Part shown: positions 1 to 4,570 of the stretch, in pieces
Numbering within the stretch: the stretch's first letter is position 1
Layout: each line of letters opens with the position of its first letter
NCBI GenBank assembly: GCA_017648235.1
Contig: JAGCIZ010000337.1
Span: forward strand, 1 to 6,085
Source: Paludibacteraceae bacterium
GTDB taxonomy: Bacteria > Bacteroidota > Bacteroidia > Bacteroidales > Paludibacteraceae
Reading direction: 5' to 3'
Length of the DNA stretch: 6,085 nucleotides
Made by a program: the position numbers and the translations under genes
The notes under the pieces: generated by a model
Databases searched by the model: none
What the model saw: the letters and a program-made list of their open reading frames with translations, nothing else
Told to the model about the DNA's origin: nothing

Positions 1-162
1 AAAATTTCTTTATCGAAAAAATCCTTTTGTTGCCTTGTTAGAGCAGAATATCCTTTGTTGACTCTAATCCATCAATACTAAAATTATAATCATTTCTGGC
101 TACTGATTTGTCAAAAGCTCGTTCAATACTTCTAATTCCTCAATTCTAAAAGAAAAATCCAT
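1..162 (-). pseudogene. Frameshifted remnant of a small gene, runs off window
   Basis: An ATG at 162 follows a strong AGGAGG six bases away, and that ribosome binding site begins inside the stop codon of the preceding gene, so this was once a translationally coupled gene. The frame opens MDFSFRIEELEVL and stops after 20 codons at 100-102. Coding-like sequence continues in a second frame (about 140-38; contains ERAFDKSVARNDYNFSIDG) and then a third (about 75-1; contains NKGYSALTRQQKDFFDKEI). Two frame changes would give one continuous protein extending past the window edge. By position it may be another immunity gene or toxin piece. I do not recognise the family. Sequencing error is an alternative to decay. 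Confidence 0.5.
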
Positions 163-168
163 ACTTTT

Positions 169-174
169 CCTCCT
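169..174 (-). promoter_or_regulatory. Ribosome binding site for the remnant at 162
   Basis: AGGAGG on the minus strand lies six bases before the ATG at 162 and overlaps the TAG stop of the 173-706 gene, giving tight stop/start coupling. Confidence 0.6.
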
Positions 175-706
175 ATTTTTTTGCTCCAAAATAATCTTCC
201 GGGTCAATTTCTTCTACAAATCTCAAAGAAATTCTTCCCTCGTCGGACGCTTTTTTTTCACCTTTTTCATTTTCATTCCATGGTTTTGGCAATTTGTTTC
301 TTTCTTCCTCTGACAGAAATTTTGATAAATCCTCTAAAAATGGTTCTATGAATTCTGACATTAGTTTTGTTTTATTCCATGATAAATAAGGAATCTCTAT
401 TCCAGGAGTAGTTTTCTTTTCTTCTGACCAAAATGGAAGTATTTTTAAATATGAATAGTCTGTTTCCCTTGGATTCATAATTAACATTAACTCACAATTA
501 TCATATTTGTTTTTTATAATTTTTTTCCATGTTTCATAATCATCAATAGTGGCGGTTCTTAATGTTGTTATTATCCATGAAATCCAGGATTTTTTTATTA
601 TTATTGAATCCCAGACTTCTCCTCCAAAAGAATCTGTTCTTTTACCATTTATTTTTAATTCATCATTTTCTAATTCCTCAAAATTATATTCAAAATTTAC
701 ACTCAT
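173..706 (-). CDS. Putative cytoplasmic immunity protein, family not recognised
   Basis: This is a 177-aa soluble protein with no signal peptide or membrane segment. It is acidic and rich in aromatic residues, with an N-terminal FEYNFEELENDEL stretch, a tryptophan-containing middle (KKSWISWIITTLRT) and a charged C-terminus (WNENEKGEKKASDEG), as is common in small immunity proteins. The ATG at 706 overlaps the TGA of the upstream toxin tip (ATGA) and has AAGGAG eight bases upstream, inside the tip's last codons; this fixes the start. That coupling to a toxin C-terminus is the main argument for an immunity role, presumably protecting the cytoplasm from the partner tip. I cannot assign the sequence to a named immunity family, so the function is inferred from context. 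Confidence 0.75.
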   Translation of the reverse strand: MSVNFEYNFEELENDELKINGKRTDSFGGEVWDSIIIKKSWISWIITTLRTATIDDYETWKKIIKNKYDNCELMLIMNPRETDYSYLKILPFWSEEKKTTPGIEIPYLSWNKTKLMSEFIEPFLEDLSKFLSEEERNKLPKPWNENEKGEKKASDEGRISLRFVEEIDPEDYFGAKK

Positions 707-924
707 TGATTTAGCTCCTTTACATAGACTCGCTTAATCTTTTTTGAAGCGTCATTGATGACTTCAAATCTGAATATCTTGATATTTCGATAATCTCTCA
801 TCTCTGAAATATCAAACCCCTTGTAGTTATTGAATCCTCTTTCTATGTTTTCTATACCATTTGCTGAGGCTGTAACACCTGAGCCTGTGAATAAGTCACT
901 TGCACCAGTGCCAGGGCATGATGG
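703..924 (-). pseudogene. Orphan toxin C-terminal tip, no start codon
   Basis: A 73-codon open frame starts right after a TAG at 925-927 and ends in the TGA that overlaps the ATG of the immunity gene at 706. It begins with a linker-like GTGASDLFTGSGVTASANG and continues IERGFNNYKGFDISEMRDY, then a strand-rich end (KIFRFEVIND, KRVYVKELNQ). No start codon or ribosome binding site is credible at its beginning, and it is joined to the DUF4157 fragment at 852-1091 in the -1 frame. The short C-terminus abutting an immunity-like gene is typical of a displaced polymorphic-toxin tip. It was not annotated by length alone, but its amino acid composition is coding-like. I do not recognise the toxin family, and too little is left to judge catalytic residues. 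Confidence 0.6.
715..720 (-). promoter_or_regulatory. Ribosome binding site of the 173-706 gene
   Basis: AAGGAG lies eight bases before the ATG at 706, within the last codons of the upstream toxin tip. It decides the start of the immunity gene. Confidence 0.7.
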
Positions 925-1091
925 CTACGGGTGTATTCGTCTGCTGCAGGCCCATACACTATCTTCACTTCCCCAAGGTCTGCACCGCTCCTCCTGTTGA
1001 AGTCATTTATTATCACCCTGTCCACGGGATGCTTCCGGTCCCTGAACAGCACCCGCTCCACCATTGTTTCCTCCTGTGCATCTGGAATATT
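852..1091 (-). pseudogene. N-terminal half of a DUF4157 (eCIS core) domain, truncated
   Basis: The frame is open from 1091 (after a stop at 1092-1094) to a TAG at 852. Its middle reads INDFNRRSGADLGEVKIVYG then PAADEYTRSHHALA, matching the start of DUF4157: a helix, then GADL..V.(I/V)..GP.AD......A.A. The expected continuation (the strand ending before GAYRPET and the HELTH zinc motif) is absent; after about position 910 the frame reads unrelated residues while a toxin tip is open in the -1 frame. An ATG at 1064 has AGGAGG five bases upstream, but the same bases encode in-frame Gln-Glu-Glu-Thr, so the piece may be internal to a longer protein. GC is about 56% over 901-1080, far above the surroundings. 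Intact DUF4157 domains occur in effectors linked to contractile injection systems; this fragment cannot be functional as such. Confidence 0.8.
1070..1075 (-). promoter_or_regulatory. Ribosome-binding-site-like AGGAGG before the DUF4157 fragment
   Basis: AGGAGG sits five bases before the ATG at 1064. It is either a true start signal for a truncated DUF4157 gene or simply the codons for Gln-Glu-Glu in a longer reading frame that is open to 1091. The window alone cannot decide. Confidence 0.4.
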
Positions 1092-1133
1092 TTACAGTAT
1101 GAATTTTCATATCATAGAATTCCATAAAATTAT

Positions 1134-1646
1134 TTACAACTCAGGAAACCATTCTACAATGGATTTATTCTTTTCGTCTATGTAGAAGAATGCAAGACTC
1201 TCAGTTTCGAACAACTGTTTATCATCAACATCTTGAACAATTCCAATTATGACAAAAGGTTCGTCCAATAGTTTTTTAGATATTCCAACTAAATCTTCTT
1301 TTATGAATTTGCTTTTATTTGAAATGGCGCTTCGTTTTACAAATTGTTTTCTCCTATTATTTATAAATCCTTTATAAACATCAAACCCCCCAAGATATAG
1401 AAACTCATTCTCATTAGTTTTCAGAGAATAGAAGAAATTGGTTATGATTTCAGTTCCATTAATATTTTTAAGTTTATAAAATAAATAGACTTCTCCTTCT
1501 TTTGATAAATCAGACCAATTATCTGAAAATGGATATTTTTCAGAAGTTAAGATAACACCATTATAGTTGTCAAGAGTCTGCGAATTACATGAAAATAAGC
1601 AGAAGGCTGTTACTAAAGAAATTATCATGAACAATTTCTTTCTCAT
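1134..1646 (-). CDS. Putative immunity lipoprotein
   Basis: This 170-aa protein begins with a lipoprotein signal peptide: MRKK, a hydrophobic core (LFMIISLVTAF), then lipobox Leu-Phe-Ser-Cys with the lipidated cysteine at residue 20. The mature part mixes short beta-prone stretches (EVYLFYKL, FLYLGGFDVYKG, PFVIIGIVQDV, SLAFFYID) with charged loops, as in a small beta-rich periplasmic or surface lipoprotein. The ATG at 1646 overlaps the TGA of the 54-codon frame upstream (ATGA), with AAGGGGA about ten bases before it. The coupling and the surrounding toxin stubs suggest an immunity lipoprotein acting outside the inner membrane on a toxin with an envelope target. The family is not recognised. 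Some 65 bases of AT-rich sequence with nothing identifiable separate it from the downstream DUF4157 fragment. Confidence 0.75.
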   Translation of the reverse strand: MRKKLFMIISLVTAFCLFSCNSQTLDNYNGVILTSEKYPFSDNWSDLSKEGEVYLFYKLKNINGTEIITNFFYSLKTNENEFLYLGGFDVYKGFINNRRKQFVKRSAISNKSKFIKEDLVGISKKLLDEPFVIIGIVQDVDDKQLFETESLAFFYIDEKNKSIVEWFPEL

Positions 1647-1807
1647 TTGATTTCAATCCCCTTATTAAATTTAGAAAAATCTAAATATGCCTGAATATCT
1701 GGTTTTGTTCTGGTTGAAAATGGAGCCCAAGTTTGATTTACTGTATTCTTTTTTGCTTTTACTAATTGTTTTTCATTTTTATTACGATTTGTCTGCCATG
1801 TTTTCAT
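1643..1807 (-). CDS. 54-aa basic small protein, coupled on both sides
   Basis: The ATG at 1807 lies in an ATGA overlap with the frame upstream, has GAGGA six bases before it, and ends in a TGA forming a second ATGA with the lipoprotein start at 1646. The 54 residues start MKTWQTNRNKNEKQLVKAKK and end LDFSKFNKGIEIK; the first half is strongly basic. Overlaps on both ends plus a ribosome binding site argue for a translated gene. It could be a small genuine protein, or the last piece of a toxin whose earlier part is the 1804-1932 frame, with the frame change falling at the overlap. I recognise no family. Stability and function are unknown. Confidence 0.5.
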   Translation of the reverse strand: MKTWQTNRNKNEKQLVKAKKNTVNQTWAPFSTRTKPDIQAYLDFSKFNKGIEIK

Positions 1808-1932
1808 TTTTGTTCCTCGAATAATTTATGATAATCTATATTATGAAAGTAGGAAGGAGATTTTTCACTTCTATCGTCTTTATATACCACTCCATGTGTA
1901 TTGTACTTTGAGAAAGTATATAAGATTTCCAC
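1804..1932 (-). pseudogene. 42-aa C-terminal remnant after the lipoprotein stop
   Basis: This frame starts one codon after the TAA of the 1936-2424 lipoprotein and in the same frame. Its first possible start is a GTG at 1932, with no clear ribosome binding site. It reads VEILYTFSKYNTHGVVYKDD and then RSEKSPSYFHNIDYHKLF, ending in a TGA that overlaps the next ATG. The composition looks like the end of a globular toxin or immunity domain, not random AT-rich sequence. Possible readings are a decapitated toxin tip for the third lipoprotein, or a C-terminal extension of the upstream lipoprotein cut off by a stop mutation. I slightly favour the first because of the coupling order toxin-then-lipoprotein seen elsewhere in the window. 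Confidence 0.4.
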
Positions 1933-1935
1933 TTT

Positions 1936-2424
1936 TTAATTTATATCCTTTTTTAATATATAAATATCTTGTAAGAAATTGTCTCCATATATGTAAAATT
2001 TATTTTTATAGTATGTTACCCAATAGTTAGCAATTTTTTGTTTTGTGATACCATTTTCTGTTTCAATTTCAAACTGAACATCAACATCATAAATATATCT
2101 ACATCCAGGAATTTTTACATCATTAATTTCTTTAATTGATATTATTGTATAATTATTGATTATCAACACATTATTTCTAAAGGGGCCTATTTCAAGAAAT
2201 TCTGGCATTTCTGCTAATTCTTTGTTTTCATAATCCATATAATAGTTTTTCATTTTTTCTGTAATATTGGATTTATACTTTGCATGTTCAGAAGATACGG
2301 TATTGATGTATTCTTCAATAAAAGAATTAACGTCATTTTTTTGAATATTTGAACAACTTAATAAAAGTAATAATAGAAAATTACAAAACATAACTCTTGT
2401 AATACTTGTAATTCGATTTTTCAT
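1936..2424 (-). CDS. Putative immunity lipoprotein
   Basis: This 162-aa protein has a lipoprotein signal peptide: basic start (MKNRITSITR), hydrophobic core NFLLLLLL and a lipobox ending Leu-Leu-Ser-Cys, with the lipidated cysteine at residue 24. The mature domain has an N-terminal helical part (FIEEYINTVSSEHAKYKSNI) and a strand-rich second half (NVLIINNYTIISI, YIYDVDVQFEIE, YWVTYYKNKFYIYGDNFL), a shape reminiscent of NTF2-like or DUF4878-type lipoproteins, though I cannot confirm this. The start at 2424 is set by AAGGAG eight bases upstream, inside the end of the preceding toxin remnant, whose stop lies two bases before the ATG. Context suggests immunity to that envelope-type toxin, acting in the periplasm. 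Confidence 0.75.
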   Translation of the reverse strand: MKNRITSITRVMFCNFLLLLLLSCSNIQKNDVNSFIEEYINTVSSEHAKYKSNITEKMKNYYMDYENKELAEMPEFLEIGPFRNNVLIINNYTIISIKEINDVKIPGCRYIYDVDVQFEIETENGITKQKIANYWVTYYKNKFYIYGDNFLQDIYILKKDIN

Positions 2425-2426
2425 TT

Positions 2427-2701
2427 TTATGACTCCTTGAATCTAAAATATTTGACTTTATTTATTTTATGATTATGTTCATTCATCCATTTATAATACG
2501 TACTATATTGTCTTGTTCGAACCCCGTTCGGATCCATACATTCCCATATTTCATCATTTCCTTTCCATATCGATGCGTGGTATTCATATATTGGTTTATT
2601 GTTTTTATCAACCTTACCGCTTTCGTATTCCCATGTAATGATATCGCCAATTTGTACCATTTACTTTTGTATCTCACAGCCCCAGGCCAATCAGCCGGCA
2701 A
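2427..2701 (-). pseudogene. Frameshifted C-terminal half of a possible papain-like (NlpC/P60-type) toxin
   Basis: Two frames join into one protein. From 2701 one frame reads PADWPGAVRYKSKW; from about 2660 another reads VQIGDIITWEY and runs 77 codons to a TAA at 2427. One extra G in the TGG run near 2660 would fuse them as ...KSKW-VQIGDIITW.... The ATG at 2660 has no ribosome binding site and a stop just before it. GDIITWEY, then YEYHASIWKGNDEIWECMDP resembles the second half of NlpC/P60- or CHAP-like papain folds, in which GD(I/V).xW precedes a strand with the catalytic His; here His would be in YEYHAS. The catalytic Cys, normally further N-terminal, is missing, since the upstream lipoprotein ends at 2703. 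So it is a truncated, probably inactive toxin tip. The pairing with a lipoprotein immunity gene fits a peptidoglycan target; the fold assignment is tentative. Confidence 0.55.
2433..2438 (-). promoter_or_regulatory. Ribosome binding site of the 1936-2424 lipoprotein
   Basis: AAGGAG lies eight bases before the ATG at 2424, embedded in the last codons of the toxin remnant, giving toxin-to-immunity coupling. Confidence 0.7.
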
Positions 2702-2702
2702 T

Positions 2703-3500
2703 TTATTTGTAAAATGGCATGGCTTCTAATTCTTCTAATGAGTATCCTTCATTAGCCATTATGTAATTCTGTAGAATAGGTTCTCCCCAGTCTTCTGTCC
2801 ATGTATATTTATAACGAATACAATCATCTCCAATCTTTTTTATGCCATATTTCTTGTAAATAAAAGAATCGATAACCGGGATTGCATTAAAATTCCAGTT
2901 TTTTGTTTGTATCAAATATATATTATCAATATTTATGTTTCCTATACAATAATCTTTTTTAGACGAGTACTTATAAGTTTGAATAAAGCTATAAGTTCCA
3001 TCTGACTCCTTTTTTATTTCTTGTATAGAAAGGGGAGTTATAAAAAGCTTCTTTTTATTTATTTTCCATCCAAAGTTCAAAATATAATTGAATAAGACAT
3101 TATGCCTCTCAGAAAAAGCTGTGTTTTCTATATAGCCAGTTCCGTCTCTACAAAAAAAAACATTTCCTTTGCTATCTGCATTTACATATTGATTTTTATA
3201 AGGTTCAGCAATCTCATAAAAATGTGGTGAAAGATAAACTGGCCGCCAAGTTCCACATAATAATAGTTCTTCATCCGCTAATTCATTGTTGCTTATTTTT
3301 TTTCCAGGCACATACGTAAAATATGCTTCTGCCTTTTTAGTCCATTTTTTTGTATCGGTCAGTGCAATCCAATTCCATCTAGCACAATTCTTCAGTTCTT
3401 CAGCATTTAGTTTTAATTTATTTTCATTACATGAAATGGAAAATAATGAAATCAATAGGAGTGTTAAAGCTACAAATATTTTTTTATTTTTTAACGACAT
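2703..3500 (-). CDS. Large putative immunity lipoprotein
   Basis: This 265-aa protein opens with a signal peptide (MSLKNKK, then FVALTLLLISLF) and the lipobox Ser-Ile-Ser-Cys, cysteine at residue 24. Serine at -3 is loose for most bacteria but usual in spirochaetes. The mature protein is rich in Trp, Tyr and charged residues. Recognisable stretches include ARWNWIALTDTKKW, LLCGTWRPVYLSPHFYEIAE, the glycine-turn VFFCRDGTGYIENTAFSERH, FGWKINKKKLFITPL and WTEDWGEPI. The GTW.P / DGTGY / W.I....L repeats suggest a beta-rich lipocalin-like or META-like domain, though no family is certain. The ATG at 3500 has only AAGG nine bases upstream; the preceding toxin tip overlaps it by 17 bases. Context suggests protection of the envelope against that tip. 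Confidence 0.75.
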   Translation of the reverse strand: MSLKNKKIFVALTLLLISLFSISCNENKLKLNAEELKNCARWNWIALTDTKKWTKKAEAYFTYVPGKKISNNELADEELLLCGTWRPVYLSPHFYEIAEPYKNQYVNADSKGNVFFCRDGTGYIENTAFSERHNVLFNYILNFGWKINKKKLFITPLSIQEIKKESDGTYSFIQTYKYSSKKDYCIGNINIDNIYLIQTKNWNFNAIPVIDSFIYKKYGIKKIGDDCIRYKYTWTEDWGEPILQNYIMANEGYSLEELEAMPFYK

Positions 3501-3597
3501 AATAATCTACCTTATTATTATTGAACAATAATCTTGAAAAAGCTGAGCCTGGAGGAACAATGCCTGTACTGCTTCCGCCTCCCCTTCCAGCTCTTCC
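3484..3597 (-). pseudogene. Short toxin tip with Gly/Ser linker, out of frame with DUF4157
   Basis: A 37-codon frame opens after a TAG at 3598-3600. It reads a Gly/Ser-rich linker (GRAGRGGGSSTG), then IVPPGSAFSRLLFNNNKV and DYYVVKK, stopping at 3484 inside the lipoprotein gene (17-base overlap). It lies in the -1 frame relative to the DUF4157 fragment that covers the same bases, so both frames are open over about 3509-3597. The linker-like start and the coding-like end overlapping an immunity start suggest the 3' end of a toxin whose body has been deleted. Only a few residues remain past the linker, so no activity can be inferred. An alternative is that the DUF4157 frame itself ends here (LFQDYCSIIIR). 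Confidence 0.4.
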
Positions 3598-3719
3598 CTA
3601 CTGGCTCCTCTGTACTCCTCCCGCTTTTTGTTCTGCGCCACGTGGGTCAGCTCGTGGGCAAGGATTTTCCTGCCCTCCTCCGTCTCGGGCCGGTAGGCTC
3701 CATTTCCTTGTATTGGTTT
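3507..3719 (-). pseudogene. C-terminal half of a DUF4157 (eCIS core) domain, truncated
   Basis: The frame is open from 3719 (TGA at 3720-3722) to a TAG at 3507, 70 codons. It reads QGNGAYRPETEEGRKILAHE, where GAYRPET.EG...LAHELTHVAQ is the diagnostic second half of DUF4157 with its zinc-binding HELTH motif, then KKREEYRGASREELEGEAEA, the usual downstream helix. The first half of the domain (GADL..V...GP.AD) is missing, and there is no start codon or ribosome binding site. GC is about 58% over 3541-3720. After roughly LFLQAQ the frame runs into AT-rich sequence and soon stops, while a toxin tip is open in the -1 frame. In intact effectors this domain precedes the variable toxic C-terminus; the order stub-tip-immunity is preserved here. 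It cannot work as a protease in this state. Confidence 0.85.
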
Positions 3720-3781
3720 TCAGCTTTTTTTAGCCAGACATTTATTGTTGCTACCGCTTCTTCCCTGTGTTTCCTAGAACT
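3700..3781 (-). other. Helical coding-like remnant between Tdi1-like gene and DUF4157 piece
   Basis: Directly after, and in frame with, the TAG of the 3782-4324 gene the sequence reads EEAVATINVWLKKAENQYKE, an amphipathic-helix-like stretch, before merging into the DUF4157 fragment in a different frame. No start is visible. It may be the tail of another lost gene, the original C-terminus of the upstream gene, or chance. Confidence 0.3.
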
Positions 3782-4324
3782 CTAAATCTCTCCCTGCACT
3801 TGGTACATGAGTTCCAGATGCTCTCGCAGCTTCACCTTCTGCAGGTTCTCCGGCTTTTCCGCACCACCCAAAGATAGTAGTGGAACATAACCATAGCACT
3901 CATCGTAAGAAACAGTTCCTAACATATTCAATGCTTCTTTTATATTCTTTAGATTAGCCTTTTCATAAAAGTATCCAGTTTCTTCAAGCAACTTTGCAAA
4001 AACTCTGTATCCACGTGCTAAAGCCGAGAAATTATTATATCTATATTGTATTATAAAAAAATAAGCATTTTCTTCCCAAACAATTATATCTCCAAGAGCT
4101 GTTATCAATAATGGTATGCAATTTTTCTCAAAATATGACTTTTTTACGAAATCGCTATAATCGTCAGGGTTAATCAATTTGAGAAATCCATTTAGGAACG
4201 AGCCGAAACCGTAACTTTTCCAGATCTCAATAAATTGCTCAGGGATTTTTCCGGAGTATTTCTTGATGGTCTCTTCCGGCACCTTTGAGTAAAGTTTGAA
4301 ATCCTGCAATGCTTTCAATTCCAT
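3782..4324 (-). CDS. Tdi1/GAD-like (DUF1851-type) immunity protein
   Basis: This 180-aa soluble protein matches the GAD-like plus T6SS Tdi1 C-terminal architecture of immunity proteins. Visible motifs: FIEIWKSYGFGSFLNGFLKL (residues 31-50), NPDDY (52-56), LGDIIVWE (77-84), then the C-terminal YGYVPLLSLGG (144-154), NLQKVKLREHLEL and final QGEI. Length and order are normal for the family, so it looks intact. Proteins of this family block diverse polymorphic toxins in the cytoplasm, Tdi1 of Agrobacterium against the DNase Tde1 being the classic case; the partner here is unknown. AGGAG six bases upstream sets the start at 4324, right after the stop of a toxin tip. Codons after about residue 153 are much richer in G+C (about 53% over 3781-3870) than the middle of the gene, suggesting a recombinant 3' end. 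Confidence 0.85.
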   Translation of the reverse strand: MELKALQDFKLYSKVPEETIKKYSGKIPEQFIEIWKSYGFGSFLNGFLKLINPDDYSDFVKKSYFEKNCIPLLITALGDIIVWEENAYFFIIQYRYNNFSALARGYRVFAKLLEETGYFYEKANLKNIKEALNMLGTVSYDECYGYVPLLSLGGAEKPENLQKVKLREHLELMYQVQGEI

Positions 4325-4330
4325 ATCCTT

Positions 4331-4335
4331 CTCCT
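4331..4335 (-). promoter_or_regulatory. Ribosome binding site of the Tdi1-like gene
   Basis: AGGAG, followed by a second AAGG, lies six bases before the ATG at 4324 and overlaps the TAG stop of the toxin tip at 4334-4336. Confidence 0.75.
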
Positions 4336-4570
4336 ACTCAGTCGTCAATTTAACATTTAAAAATGTTGTTGTATAGGCTTTTGAATCAATACTTTTTATT
4401 GACTCCCTTATCTGCATCTCAAGAAACTTTGCCTTCCCATTCCTCCAAATGGAGATTGTGTCTTTTCTGACAGTGCTATCTATGAGAGCCTTAGCTCGAT
4501 ATTCTGCTTCAATTGAGCCAGGAATTCCTCTGCTGTTAATCTTCCAAAATCTTTTGCTGACATTGGTATA
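4334..4570 (-). pseudogene. Toxin C-terminal stub partnered with the Tdi1-like gene
   Basis: A 78-codon frame opens after a TAA at 4571-4573 and stops nine bases before the Tdi1-like ATG. About 30 codons overlap, in another frame, the end of the 4480-5265 gene; the unshared part reads STVRKDTISIWRNGKAKFLE, then MQIRESIKSIDSKAY and TTTFLNVKLTTE. The region 4334-4479 contains no other gene and is clearly coding-like. There is no start or ribosome binding site, so it is a decapitated toxin whose N-terminus was lost when the upstream pair was joined. Lying immediately before a Tdi1/GAD-like gene, it should be the C-terminus of the toxin that gene neutralises. The overlapping part (GIPGSIEAEYRAKALID) may also be genuine toxin sequence. 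The family is not recognised. Confidence 0.55.

Noticed and set aside
549..737. Plus-strand frame opposite the start of the 173-706 gene
   Set aside because: Hydrophobic low-complexity product caused by AT-rich antisense of a well-supported gene.
852..924. Programmed -1 frameshifting between DUF4157 fragment and toxin tip
   Set aside because: I see no X XXY YYZ slippery heptamer or obvious downstream structure in the overlap; a recombination scar is simpler.
900..1185. Plus-strand open frames over the other GC-rich island
   Set aside because: Antisense to the DUF4157 N-terminal half and to the lipoprotein gene; odd composition and no ribosome binding site.
2483..2701. A separate 72-aa gene from the TTG at 2701
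   Set aside because: Only its first 14 or so codons look real; beyond about 2660 the better coding frame is the one giving GDIITWEY, so it is one frameshifted piece.
3507..3719. HELTH read as an active zinc metalloprotease
   Set aside because: The domain is cut in half, has no start, and DUF4157 is an effector-associated core domain; no proteolytic role can be claimed here.
3521..3785. Plus-strand open frames over the GC-rich island, including Pro/Leu/Cys-rich products
   Set aside because: They are antisense to the DUF4157 C-terminal half, which is unmistakable on the minus strand; GC richness lengthens open frames by chance.
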